In this document: positions 38,712-47,027 of the stretch, piece by piece
Position numbering within the stretch: the stretch's first letter is position 1
Layout: the number at the start of each line of letters is the position of its first letter
Source: Paenibacillus prosopidis
GTDB lineage: Bacteria; Bacillota; Bacilli; Paenibacillales; Paenibacillaceae
Assembly: GCF_003337375.1 (NCBI RefSeq)
Contig: NZ_QPJD01000006.1
Location: forward strand, 229,261-293,260
Direction of reading: 5' to 3'
Length of the DNA stretch: 64,000 nt
Program-made: the position numbers and the translations under genes
The notes under the pieces: model-generated
What the model was told of the DNA's origin: nothing
Seen by the model: the letters and a program-made list of their open reading frames with translations, nothing else
Databases searched by the model: none

Positions 38712-40964
38712 GTGAAGCATGAAGCTGTAAAGTCGGACGTGACGGTAGTTGGCGGAGGATTAGCCGGCCTGTGCGCTGCTATAGCGGCAGCTCGTTTGGG
38801 ACAAAAGGTAGCTCTCGTTCATAACCGTCCGGTGCTTGGGGGCAACTCGAGCTCGGAGGTACGCGTATGGGTATGCGGAGCGACGGGCCATGGCATTAAC
38901 CGGTATGCCCGCGAGACCGGCATCATGGGTGAGCTTTTTGTAGAGAATCAGTACCGGAACCCGGAGGGCAATCCTTATTTATGGGATTTGACGCTGCTTG
39001 AAGCCGTGCGCTCTGAACCGAATATCAGCCTATACTTGAACACGGATGTGAGGGAGGCGGAAGCGGACGGGGATGCGGAATCGCGCGTCATCCGCAGCGT
39101 AACCGGCTGGATGATGGGCTCGGAGCGGCTCATCCGCTTTGAGAGCGATGCTTTTATCGATTGCACCGGGGATGGACTGGTTGGTTTCCTGACAGGCGCA
39201 ATGTACCGCATCGGCCGTGAAGCCCGGAGCGAATTCGGCGAGGATTGGGCTCCCGAGGCTGCGGACGACATTACGCTTGGCAGCACCCTGCTTTTCTACA
39301 CCAAAGATACGGGCAAGCCGGTTCGCTACGTACCGCCTTCCTTTGCGAAAGATATTACACAGACGTCTATTCCGATTAAACGGGTTATTCGCAGCGGCGA
39401 TTCGGGCTGCCACTATTGGTGGATCGAGTGGGGTGGAGAGCTTGACACCGTACACGAGAACGAACGGATTCGGGATGAGCTGTGGTCGGTTATTTATGGG
39501 ATCTGGGATTATATAAAAAATTCCGGCCAATTCGATGCCGATACGATGACGCTGGAATGGGTAGGCTCGCTTCCGGGCAAGCGGGAATACCGGCGCTTTA
39601 TCGGCGATACGATTTTGACGCAGCATGATATTATCGGACAACGGCCGTTCGTTGACCGGATCGCCTTTGGCGGCTGGTCGATCGACCTGCATCCGCCGCA
39701 AGGGATGTACGCAACCGAAAGCGGATCGAAGCATCTCTACGCAGACGGCATCTACCATATTCCTTTTGGATCTCTGTACTCCCGCAATGTAAGCAATTTA
39801 TTATTCGCAGGCCGCAATGTGAGCGCGACGCATGTTGCCTTCGGAACGACCAGGGTTATGGCAACATGCGCAGTCATGGGTGAAGCGGCCGGAACGGGTG
39901 CCGCATTGAGCGTGATGAAAGGAATATCCCCGCGGGAATTGCGTGAAAATCATAGGGCAGAGCTTCAGCAGGTGATGCTGAGGAACGATGCTTCGATTAT
40001 AGGCATTCGAAACGAGGATGCGGCGGATAAAGCATTGCAGAGTCGGGCCAGCGCATCAAGCACGATGACACGGATACGATTGGATCAGCCGGTTGAAGCG
40101 TATCCGCTTGCGTCAGACGTGGGCTTATTGTTCCCGGTTGAGGGAGCGATAGGCAAGCTTGAGCTGCTTTTAGCGGCAAGTGAGCGGACAGAGCTCATCG
40201 TTGAGCTGTGGGAAACGGGACGTGCAGAAAACTATGTTCCGGCTTCGCTTAAATCAGAGCATAAGCTCCCGCTTATATCCGGCGGCAAACAATGGATTAC
40301 GATCCCGGTAGATGGGATAGCCGATGTCGATGCTAGGCCGCATAATGTATTTCTAATTATTCGTGCGAATAAGCATGTCAGCCTCTATAAGTCTGCCGTG
40401 CCGATGTCGGGCGTATTAGCTTTCGAGCGGGGGCAAAAGCCGAACGTATCGTCCGATCTCGAGGAGCGTCAGCCGGATCAGCCCGTCGTAGAGTGGAGCA
40501 TGAGATCGCTCGTGAGGCAGCCGTTCTGCTTCGCCGTCGATACAGGGGCCTATGGAGCGGAGAAGGTAATCGATGGTTATGCCCGTCCTTACGGCGGACC
40601 GCATATGTGGGCGTCGGATAAAATGAAAGCCGGACAGAACGAGTGGCTTGAGCTTGAATGGGATGCGGCGATCCGGCTGAGCGAGATTCATTTGACCTTT
40701 AATGATGATGTCAATGAAGACCTGATTAACCTTCACCATCATGAGACACCGTTCGCGGTTATTCCTGAACTTGTCAAAGATTATGATCTTGAAGCCTGGG
40801 GTGACGGGGAGTGGAGGGTGCTCGTTCAAGAGCGCGGTAACCGCAAACGCAAGCGTGTCCACCATTTAAATGAAGCAATCCCGGCAGACCGCATCCGAAT
40901 TGTGGTTCGCGAGACAAACGGCAGCGGGCATGCGGAGCTGGTGGAGGTACGCGTGTACGAGTAG
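38712..40964 (+). CDS. FAD-dependent oxidoreductase (PF12831-like) with C-terminal discoidin-like domain
   Basis: 750 residues, cytoplasmic (no signal peptide). The N-terminus has the FAD-binding Rossmann motif VVGGGLAGLCAA followed by LGGNSSSEVRVW, typical of the FAD_oxidored group found in polysaccharide-utilisation loci. DGxxP-like and GRNVSATH segments are also present. Residues about 450-580 and 600-750 form two beta-rich domains; the last resembles a discoidin/carbohydrate-binding fold, unusual on an intracellular flavoprotein. GTG 38712 follows TGGAGG. It is the last gene of the importer operon, 16 bases after the permease, which suggests it acts on the imported sugar or uronic acid. 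The reaction is not known. Confidence 0.8.
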   Translation: MKHEAVKSDVTVVGGGLAGLCAAIAAARLGQKVALVHNRPVLGGNSSSEVRVWVCGATGHGINRYARETGIMGELFVENQYRNPEGNPYLWDLTLLEAVRSEPNISLYLNTDVREAEADGDAESRVIRSVTGWMMGSERLIRFESDAFIDCTGDGLVGFLTGAMYRIGREARSEFGEDWAPEAADDITLGSTLLFYTKDTGKPVRYVPPSFAKDITQTSIPIKRVIRSGDSGCHYWWIEWGGELDTVHENERIRDELWSVIYGIWDYIKNSGQFDADTMTLEWVGSLPGKREYRRFIGDTILTQHDIIGQRPFVDRIAFGGWSIDLHPPQGMYATESGSKHLYADGIYHIPFGSLYSRNVSNLLFAGRNVSATHVAFGTTRVMATCAVMGEAAGTGAALSVMKGISPRELRENHRAELQQVMLRNDASIIGIRNEDAADKALQSRASASSTMTRIRLDQPVEAYPLASDVGLLFPVEGAIGKLELLLAASERTELIVELWETGRAENYVPASLKSEHKLPLISGGKQWITIPVDGIADVDARPHNVFLIIRANKHVSLYKSAVPMSGVLAFERGQKPNVSSDLEERQPDQPVVEWSMRSLVRQPFCFAVDTGAYGAEKVIDGYARPYGGPHMWASDKMKAGQNEWLELEWDAAIRLSEIHLTFNDDVNEDLINLHHHETPFAVIPELVKDYDLEAWGDGEWRVLVQERGNRKRKRVHHLNEAIPADRIRIVVRETNGSGHAELVEVRVYE

Positions 40965-41036
40965 AGATTTTCCAAACGTATATTGGATCATTTGCATGAG
41001 CTAAATTCAGCACGCACCTTTGTTACTTTTATCCTA

Positions 41037-41065
41037 TTGATTAACCTGTTTTTTCGGCATAGAAT
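41037..41065 (+). promoter_or_regulatory. sigma-A-type promoter of the levansucrase gene
   Basis: TTGATT (41037-41042) and TAGAAT (41060-41065) are separated by 17 bp, an optimal arrangement for the housekeeping sigma factor. Transcription would start near 41072, giving a leader that contains the RAT element and terminator. Confidence 0.8.
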
Positions 41066-41088
41066 GTACTTGTAAAAACTATACAAGT

Positions 41089-41118
41089 GGGATTGTGACT
41101 GAATTCTCAGGCAAGACC
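41089..41118 (+). promoter_or_regulatory. RAT: RNA antiterminator site for a SacY/SacT/LicT-type protein
   Basis: The stretch contains GATTGTGACTG at its left and CAGGCAAGACC at its right, matching the ribonucleic antiterminator of Bacillus sac and bgl genes, whose sacB form ends in the same CAGGCAAGACC block. Its 3' side (AAGACC) is also the first arm of the terminator at 41113-41181, so the two structures exclude each other. A BglG/SacY-type protein would bind when sucrose is present. No such protein gene is in the window. Confidence 0.88.
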
Positions 41119-41181
41119 CGAAATGATGCGAGAGTGGCCATATTTATGGTACTCATTCTTGCTCGTTTTGGGTCTTTTTTT
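41113..41181 (+). terminator. leader terminator controlled by the RAT
   Basis: AAGACCCGAAA (41113-41123) pairs with TTTTGGGTCTT (41166-41176) over 11 bp including one G-U, extended by CGAG/CTCG (41129-41132 and 41162-41165), and ends in seven T (41175-41181). It would stop transcription in the leader unless the RAT is occupied. Confidence 0.88.
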
Positions 41182-41272
41182 CGTGGGGAAAAGGGGGGAG
41201 AGTGAATGGAGGAATATTGGTTTCGGCTATTCATTGCAACAAAAAAGAAGAAAAAATGAAGGGGATAGATCT

Positions 41273-42610
41273 ATGAATTGGAATGTAAAAAAGACCGTAA
41301 AATTTCTGTTTGCCGTTACTATTGCTTTTTCCGTCGTTTTAACACCAGTCACCAGTTCGGACTTATATGCGCAAGGAACGTCGGTGACGACGGACTGGAC
41401 GCGAGAAGCGGCAAGCCAGATACGATTGGACGGCAGCAATACGGCGCCCAAGATCGATAAGGACAAACTTGAGGAAATCACTTCGGAGTTTATAATTTGG
41501 GATACTTGGCCGCTGCAGGATAAGAACGGACATCCGGCGGTGGTAAACGGTTATAAAATCATTTTTGCGCTATCCGTGCCTAAAGGTACAATTCCCGGCA
41601 AGCGCCACGATTCGGCCGAAATCCGGTACTTCTATTCCAATGATGGAAAGAGTTGGAGGCCCGGCGGGCTGGTATTCGAAGACGGAAAAGCACTCGGCTC
41701 TCGGCAATGGGCGGGCTCTTTCGTTATTGACAAAAACGGAAGGGTTCACATGTTTTACACTGCAACCGGTCGGAAAGGCGAAGAACGGCTTTCATACGGA
41801 CAAAAGCTAGCGACTGTAACGGCCGACATCCTGACCAACAAATCCGTTGCGTTTGCCAACTGGTCGAACCACAAAGTCATTCTCGAAGCCGATGGTACCT
41901 ATTATCAGACCGAGGAGCAGGCCGGATATGGGGAGTTTTCATACGCATTCCGTGATCCTTCCTACTTCCTGGATCCGAAAACCGGCGAAGAGTATCTGTT
42001 GTTCAGCGCGAACAGCAGCGGGACGTTGGAGGAACGCGCTTGCCGACCGGAACATGCAGGAACCGCGGAATTTATGCGAACCATGCCTTCAGAGGCAAAA
42101 TTCTACAACGGAAGCATCGGTATCGCTAAAGCCGTCAATGACGATTTGACCGAATTCGAAGCACTTCCTCCGCTGCTGGAAGCGAATTGCGTTAATGAAG
42201 AGCTGGAACGACCGAACGTAGTGGTTAAGGGTAATCAATACTATCTGTTCACCAAAACACATAGCAATAAGTTTGCGGAAGGCATAGACGCGCCGGAAGG
42301 ATTGTACGGCTTTGTGTCGGAATCTTTTACCACGGAATATAAACCGCTAAACGGCACCGGGCTTGTCATCGCCAATCCGGATGACAATCCGTACCAAAGC
42401 TACTCCTGGATGGTCATGTCCAACGGTACGGTGATCAGTTATGTGGATTATGTCGATGTCGACGGGAAAGACATTCAGGAAATAGGCGAACAATCGACGG
42501 AATATCAAATTGAACATTTCGGCGGTATGCTGGCACCATCGATAAAATTGTCGATAACCGGAGACCGAACGAGCCTTCTTGGGGAAAAGAAACAGGGCGT
42601 TTTTAAGTAA
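41273..42610 (+). CDS. sacB: glycoside hydrolase family 68 levansucrase/inulosucrase
   Basis: About 445 residues, secreted. ATG 41273 follows AAGGGGAT and starts a signal peptide ending near LYA; the longer frame from 41123 lies in the leader and terminator and is not credible. The five-bladed propeller carries the GH68 catalytic set: nucleophile D77 in WDTWPLQD, transition-state stabiliser D228 in FRDPS, and acid/base E312 in ELERPNV. It transfers fructose from extracellular sucrose to build levan or inulin, or hydrolyses it. The promoter, RAT and leader terminator upstream indicate sucrose-induced antitermination as for Bacillus sacB. Levan versus inulin linkage cannot be told from sequence. 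Confidence 0.9.
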   Translation: MNWNVKKTVKFLFAVTIAFSVVLTPVTSSDLYAQGTSVTTDWTREAASQIRLDGSNTAPKIDKDKLEEITSEFIIWDTWPLQDKNGHPAVVNGYKIIFALSVPKGTIPGKRHDSAEIRYFYSNDGKSWRPGGLVFEDGKALGSRQWAGSFVIDKNGRVHMFYTATGRKGEERLSYGQKLATVTADILTNKSVAFANWSNHKVILEADGTYYQTEEQAGYGEFSYAFRDPSYFLDPKTGEEYLLFSANSSGTLEERACRPEHAGTAEFMRTMPSEAKFYNGSIGIAKAVNDDLTEFEALPPLLEANCVNEELERPNVVVKGNQYYLFTKTHSNKFAEGIDAPEGLYGFVSESFTTEYKPLNGTGLVIANPDDNPYQSYSWMVMSNGTVISYVDYVDVDGKDIQEIGEQSTEYQIEHFGGMLAPSIKLSITGDRTSLLGEKKQGVFK

Positions 42611-42864
42611 TTGGCAAGGGTAACGCAAAAAACACCTATTGTTTATACGGTGATAGGACTTTTACGATAAGAAGCAGTCCAAAAACTCGAATGGCAGACT
42701 AACTCCTGGATTTCGACCAAAATTAATTTTAAGAATCAATTAGTTGATTAAACTAACGAGTACGATAGTTTCATAATGCTTCACTACGTAGGCTGCTGAT
42801 GATTCACTCTGCAGCCTGTTGTGCTAACTGGCAGATTTGTTCAACAAAATAGGAGGTATGGCAT
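42611..42864 (+). other. intergenic region with hairpin and CTAACGG-type repeat
   Basis: No gene is visible. AGGCTGC (42790-42796) pairs with GCAGCCT (42811-42817). AACTAACGAGTACGATAG near 42750 is a member of a short motif also seen near 43328, 61626 and 62583. Confidence 0.5.
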
Positions 42865-43319
42865 ATGAAGCATCTGAAATTCTTCCTTTTGTTCTTTATC
42901 ATTGTTTCGGTGTTTTCATCAAATAAGAAGGAGCGTTAGCCAGTACCTACCCAAGTTCCGTTGCTTGGAATAATCTCCTATATGGACTTTCCACCGAGGA
43001 AGTCGATAACAAAGACATTGGCAATGAGATTGGAAAGATTGAACGCCAAAGAACTCCGATGCCAAAGAAGAACGGCGAGTCAAATGATATACGTATACCA
43101 GTAGGAAGCCTGTTGTTTGAAATTAAAGGGGCAGACACTCAAGATGTAATAGCAGTTAAGGTAAACGATAAGTTCTTCAAGGCATCTAAATTTGGACCGA
43201 TTCAAGTTACAACAGACCAGTCCAATAAACAAGCATGGATAGTTACACTATCATTTATTTGTTTCTTGGTCCTTTTAACAATGATAATTGTATGGAGAAG
43301 AAGAAGACGTATGGGTTAG
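42865..43319 (+). pseudogene. small exported membrane protein gene broken by a one-base frameshift
   Basis: ATG 42865 has an excellent TAGGAGGT site and begins a signal peptide (MKHLKFFLLFFIIVSVFSS), but the frame stops at 42937-42939. Shifting by one base at about 42925-42930 restores a continuous protein through an Ala-Leu-Ala cleavage site and on to 43319: a ~100-residue extracellular part, then a transmembrane helix and an RRRRRM tail. Loss of a single A from an A/G-rich run explains the break. No family is recognised. A sequencing error would give the same picture. Confidence 0.65.
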
Positions 43320-43359
43320 TTCATTCCGCTAACGGGTACGAGTTCAATGGGGAACGATT

Positions 43360-43394
43360 AGCCCGATAGGCTCTTCTGAGCTATCGGGTTATTT
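43360..43394 (+). terminator. hairpin after the broken membrane-protein gene
   Basis: AGCCCGATAG (43360-43369) pairs with CTATCGGGTT (43381-43390), followed by ATTTAT. It is a plausible weak terminator that runs directly into the sigK remnant. Confidence 0.6.
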
Positions 43395-43403
43395 ATGATT
43401 TCT

Positions 43404-43921
43404 ACGTTGCTTGTTGTACACAACGTCAAAAAATTCGACAACACAGGCGAAGATCTCGAGGATTTGATCTCGATTGGGACCATCGGATTGATCAAGGCGA
43501 TTGAATCCTTTTCGCCGAATAAGGGAACGAAATTGGCTACGTTTGCGGCACGATGTATCGAGAATGAGATCTTGATGCACTTAAGGTCGTTGAAAAAAAC
43601 GAGGAAAGATGTGTCACTGCACGATCCAATTGGGACGGATAAAGAAGGGAACGAAATTACGCTGATCGACATCCTCGGGACGGAGGCTGACGATGTTATA
43701 GATAAGGTACAGCTAAAGATTGAGAAGAGCAAAATCTATAAAAATTTAGATATATTGGATGACCGGGAAAAGGAAGTTGTTATGGGTCGGTTTGGATTGG
43801 AGCACGGCGGTGAGGAGCGGACGCAGCGAGAGATTGCGAAGGAGCTGGGGAGTATGTGTCGCGGATTCAGAAAAGGGCGCTCATGAAGCTGTATCATGAG
43901 TTTTATAAGGTGAAGCGGTAA
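43404..43921 (+). pseudogene. sigK: sigK (sporulation sigma factor K) remnant, copy 1
   Basis: The product from [17 protein letters not shown] to RFGLEHGG is clearly SigK, including [11 protein letters not shown] and [10 protein letters not shown]. The first ~60 residues and the ribosome site are absent. In the C-terminal helix-turn-helix a short deletion after AKELG shifts the frame; the correct frame resumes as [19 protein letters not shown] and ends at 43921. It cannot encode a working sigma factor. A second, differently damaged copy is at 60905-61307. An intact sigK must exist elsewhere if the strain sporulates. Confidence 0.85.
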
Positions 43922-44075
43922 GGAATTAAAGATTTGGTATTACTTTATTATTTGAGGAACAAGTGAGAAAGAAGAAGCATGGAGCAGACTATTATTGGGG
44001 TTTGCTCTTTTTGGTTTAAATCGAAACAATAAATCTCGGCGAGGTAAATGTTCGCCTTTGATCACACGCACGCGC

Positions 44076-44370
44076 TTACATACCCAAGAAACGAAGTTTG
44101 CTAAGGACATATTCGGCTTCATTATTTAGAAAGGTTAATCGGATTGTATACGTTTCATGAATTTCATCGTAATCAACTTGCTTCTCAATGTCTAAACCAA
44201 TTTGGGCGACTCGCTCAGGTGAAATGGACAACTCTTGGATTGATTCAATTTTTTCAAGTTTGGATTTCATCATTGCTCGATGATTGATGTGATACCAGAG
44301 CAAGTACCATTCTTTTTTCACCAAGGAATACTCAAGAAAATTACTATCGGGATCTTTTGATTCAAAGTGA
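44076..44370 (-). pseudogene. C-terminal fragment resembling a WYL-domain regulator
   Basis: A leftward frame of about 98 codons reads KKEWYLLWYHINHRAMMKSK and then a helical-plus-strand C-terminus, similar to the ligand-sensing WYL domain of YafY-type regulators. The N-terminal DNA-binding part is missing. The open frame continues to 44429 only through the hairpin repeat at 44394-44424. It is most likely a truncated relic. The family call is tentative. Confidence 0.45.
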
Positions 44371-44393
44371 GGGCTAATTCCAGGATTGGGAAA

Positions 44394-44424
44394 AGCCCCT
44401 TCTGCGCTATTCGCAGAAGGGGCT
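44394..44424 (-). terminator. 13-bp hairpin, repeat copy 1, terminator of the leftward AraC gene
   Basis: AGCCCCTTCTGCG pairs perfectly with CGCAGAAGGGGCT around CTATT. Read leftward it is followed by TTTT, so it can terminate the 44479-46737 transcript. About 80 bp around it (44381-44459) recurs at 54908-54987 with only scattered changes. Confidence 0.75.
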
Positions 44425-44478
44425 ATCATTAAAAAATAGTTTTCGGTGCTTTCGTTATTACTTTAAATTCGGCTTTTT

Positions 44479-46737
44479 TTACTTTCCCTTAAAATTGCTT
44501 CTGAATTGATTCGGCGTGACTCCATAGGCCTTTTTAAATAAGGTGTAAAAATGGCTGCGGCTTGAAAAGCCTGACTTTTCCATAATCTCGTTAATGGTAT
44601 CCTCCGATACGACAATTTGATTGCTGGCATAAGTAACCCGGACATTATTGATATAGTCTGTCATAGAGATCAGCCTGTGTTTTTTGAATAATTTCCCCAG
44701 ATAAGGCGGGGATAAGTTCACTTTTTCCGCTATGGTATCCAATGACAGGTAAGGGTTTCTAAAGTCTGCTTGAATAAATTGGTCAACGTCTTCCAACAGC
44801 TTGATATATTTGTTATCCTTTTTGGACTCCAGCTCTTTGGACAGGTTTTCGAACAATTCAAAGAAATCAGCTTCGATTATATCCAACGTTTCCATTTTTT
44901 GCAGGTTGGCCAAATACGTATTGAAATTAAAATTCACTTTGATGTGATGATTGGCTTCTAGAATTTCAATCGCATAACGGATGGACAACAGCAACCTGAT
45001 AAGGACGGAATTAAGTATGGTGTAGCTATATTGAGATGCATGCCGGATCATATCCGACAATATATCTTTGGCCTCATCCGTTAGACCTTGGATTAGCCTA
45101 TCTGATAATTCTTTTTCCTGGTCTTGCGGATATTTGAAATCATCCGTATTAATATTTAAGCTTTCGCTGAAAATGATGCTTTGATGCCCTAAAATCATTC
45201 TGTAATAGGATAAATCCAGCGTTTTCAAATAATGATAATTCACATTCGACAAATCTTCGAACGCCTCGCTGATTGTAGCTGAGGTGGAGATGCCAAGATA
45301 CTCGGTTGTACAATTTTGGATTTGAGTGACAAGTGTAAACAAAGGCTTATCTTTGAAAGGCAAATCGGAGGACTTGTAATGAATCAGTACAAGAACTTGG
45401 TCTTCTTCGACCTCTACACATTCATGAACGTATGTTTCGGTAAGAAGCTCCGAAATAATATTAGCCAGTCCGTATTTTAACAATTGGCGGTCATTCAGAT
45501 TATATTTTGCGCAATAATTGCTATAGTTATCCAGTTTGATAAGAAGCAGAACATACCATTCGGTTGGCTCAAGCGTAATTTGAAACTTCGCAAACTGCTT
45601 GCGAAGGGAATCGGTTTGAATCAGATCGGCCGAATGAACCATCTGGCGTAAAAAATCTTGTTTTCTATAGTAGAACGCATTTCTTTGCTCGGATTCTAAA
45701 ATTTTGTAATTTTGTAGCACCATATTGATGGGCCTGAAAAGCCTCCGTGCAAAATAGAGCGAAAGCAGGATGCTGCCGATAATGAATAAACATACAAACA
45801 GGTACGTTTTTTCCTTCATCTTTTGAACATCTTGGACAATGGATGCATAAGGTGTGATGCTAATTAAACTCCAATTATAAGCATCCGTGGACGCATAAGT
45901 GACGTAAGAATCCACCCCATTAACTTTGATTCGCATATTGCCTGCTTTTGCATTGGACGAGATAATCTGATGGATATACGAATCCCCGCTGAGATCGCTT
46001 AATAATGGATGCGAACCATCATCAGACAGCAGCTTCCCGTTATGATCTACAATAAAAATCCGGTTTTTATTGTTCGGATCCGAAGAACTGATGCTTTGCT
46101 TAATCGAATCCTGAGAGATATTCAAAATAATGGCTTCGCTCACTTTACCGCTTACAACTTGAGAATCAAAGAACAAATAAGAATAAACGTAAATTTCCTT
46201 AGGGGCATTGACATCAATATCTGCCATGACATTTGGGATCTTCCGAAGCACAATGCTGTGTGAGCGGTTATGCTGGATGTCGTCCAATATCGGGAAAATG
46301 CTTTGATCGCTGAAAGTCGTACGCCCATTAACGAAGTCTTTACTTGGAATCGCATAAACCAGATCGCCATTATAAATATAAATGGATTGCAGGAATGGAT
46401 ATATATTTTTATAAGTTTGCAGTTTATTAATATATTTCATATAGTCTTCCGGATTGATGTCTGAATACAGCAGATCTTTAATCATATCGTCAAAAAAAGC
46501 GGTGGTTGCCACGGACCTGACCGTGTCAGCCATTAAACTGACATTCCGGCTTGTATTCTGCAAGTCGGTTTTTTGTTGATTGTAAACCATATTTAAGGAA
46601 AAATTCACAAAATTCTGATTTAAAAATGAGGATTGTACAAATAGGAGCAAGACTGTACTGAGCAGGAAAGGCAGCAGTATCGTTATGAACAACTGATAAG
46701 GGTTCTTAAGTACGAATGATTTGAGCAAATTAGTCAA
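44479..46737 (-). CDS. membrane-anchored AraC-family regulator with extracytoplasmic sensor
   Basis: 752 residues, leftward. A transmembrane helix near residues 15-38, a Cache-like extracellular domain (about 40-295) and a second helix (about 300-325) precede a cytoplasmic linker. The C-terminal ~100 residues are a double helix-turn-helix of AraC type (LSLDTIAEKVNLSPPYLGKL and GFSSRSHFYTLFKKAYG). There is no kinase or receiver domain, so it is a one-component sensor-regulator. It faces the beta-helix enzyme gene across about 220 bp that contain a 123-bp leader, repeated before the 55401 importer operon. It probably activates both. The stop is 55 bp from a strong leftward terminator. Confidence 0.9.
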   Translation of the reverse strand: MTNLLKSFVLKNPYQLFITILLPFLLSTVLLLFVQSSFLNQNFVNFSLNMVYNQQKTDLQNTSRNVSLMADTVRSVATTAFFDDMIKDLLYSDINPEDYMKYINKLQTYKNIYPFLQSIYIYNGDLVYAIPSKDFVNGRTTFSDQSIFPILDDIQHNRSHSIVLRKIPNVMADIDVNAPKEIYVYSYLFFDSQVVSGKVSEAIILNISQDSIKQSISSSDPNNKNRIFIVDHNGKLLSDDGSHPLLSDLSGDSYIHQIISSNAKAGNMRIKVNGVDSYVTYASTDAYNWSLISITPYASIVQDVQKMKEKTYLFVCLFIIGSILLSLYFARRLFRPINMVLQNYKILESEQRNAFYYRKQDFLRQMVHSADLIQTDSLRKQFAKFQITLEPTEWYVLLLIKLDNYSNYCAKYNLNDRQLLKYGLANIISELLTETYVHECVEVEEDQVLVLIHYKSSDLPFKDKPLFTLVTQIQNCTTEYLGISTSATISEAFEDLSNVNYHYLKTLDLSYYRMILGHQSIIFSESLNINTDDFKYPQDQEKELSDRLIQGLTDEAKDILSDMIRHASQYSYTILNSVLIRLLLSIRYAIEILEANHHIKVNFNFNTYLANLQKMETLDIIEADFFELFENLSKELESKKDNKYIKLLEDVDQFIQADFRNPYLSLDTIAEKVNLSPPYLGKLFKKHRLISMTDYINNVRVTYASNQIVVSEDTINEIMEKSGFSSRSHFYTLFKKAYGVTPNQFRSNFKGK

Positions 46738-46800
46738 CTCCTATAGTACAAAGACTATCATAAACGATAAAAAAGAATCAATCAGTAATATTTTCATTTT

Positions 46801-46923
46801 GCCAACCCCTAATTTCTGAACAAATTCTTAAATTGCGTACTCGATTTTTACTCCAAACAGACCTTATTGCGAGGATAAGAAATTGTTACTGTCTGGGGCG
46901 GATGATATTGTTATGCCGTAAGG
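46801..46923 (+). promoter_or_regulatory. 123-bp leader, copy 1 (copy 2 at 55212-55334)
   Basis: The two stretches differ at three positions only. A possible promoter, TTGTTA (46883-46888) and TATTGT (46906-46911) with 17-bp spacing, lies inside and is conserved in copy 2. The upstream 80 bp (GAACAAATTCTTAAATTGCG and onward) would be the operator, most plausibly for the adjacent AraC-type regulator. Confidence 0.75.
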
Positions 46924-46956
46924 CACCCATTAGGACGATACTTTAGAAAGGTGGAA

Positions 46957-46970
46957 TGAAAGCGCTTGAT
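46957..46970 (+). promoter_or_regulatory. probable cre box (CcpA operator)
   Basis: TGAAAGCGCTTGAT fits the relaxed cre consensus with one mismatch and has the symmetrical AAGCGCTT core. It lies about 45 bp after the proposed -10 box, where CcpA would act as a roadblock. It overlaps the ATG at 46956, supporting the downstream start at 47028. Copy 2 of the leader lacks it. Confidence 0.6.
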
Positions 46971-47027
46971 TTGAAATTCGGTTTCAAATTATTTTCCCTA
47001 CCCAAATATACTTATGGAGGAATCGAA

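Noticed and set aside
41123..41272. N-terminal extension of the GH68 gene
   Set aside because: The extra 50 codons run through the leader terminator; a ribosome site and signal peptide start at 41273.
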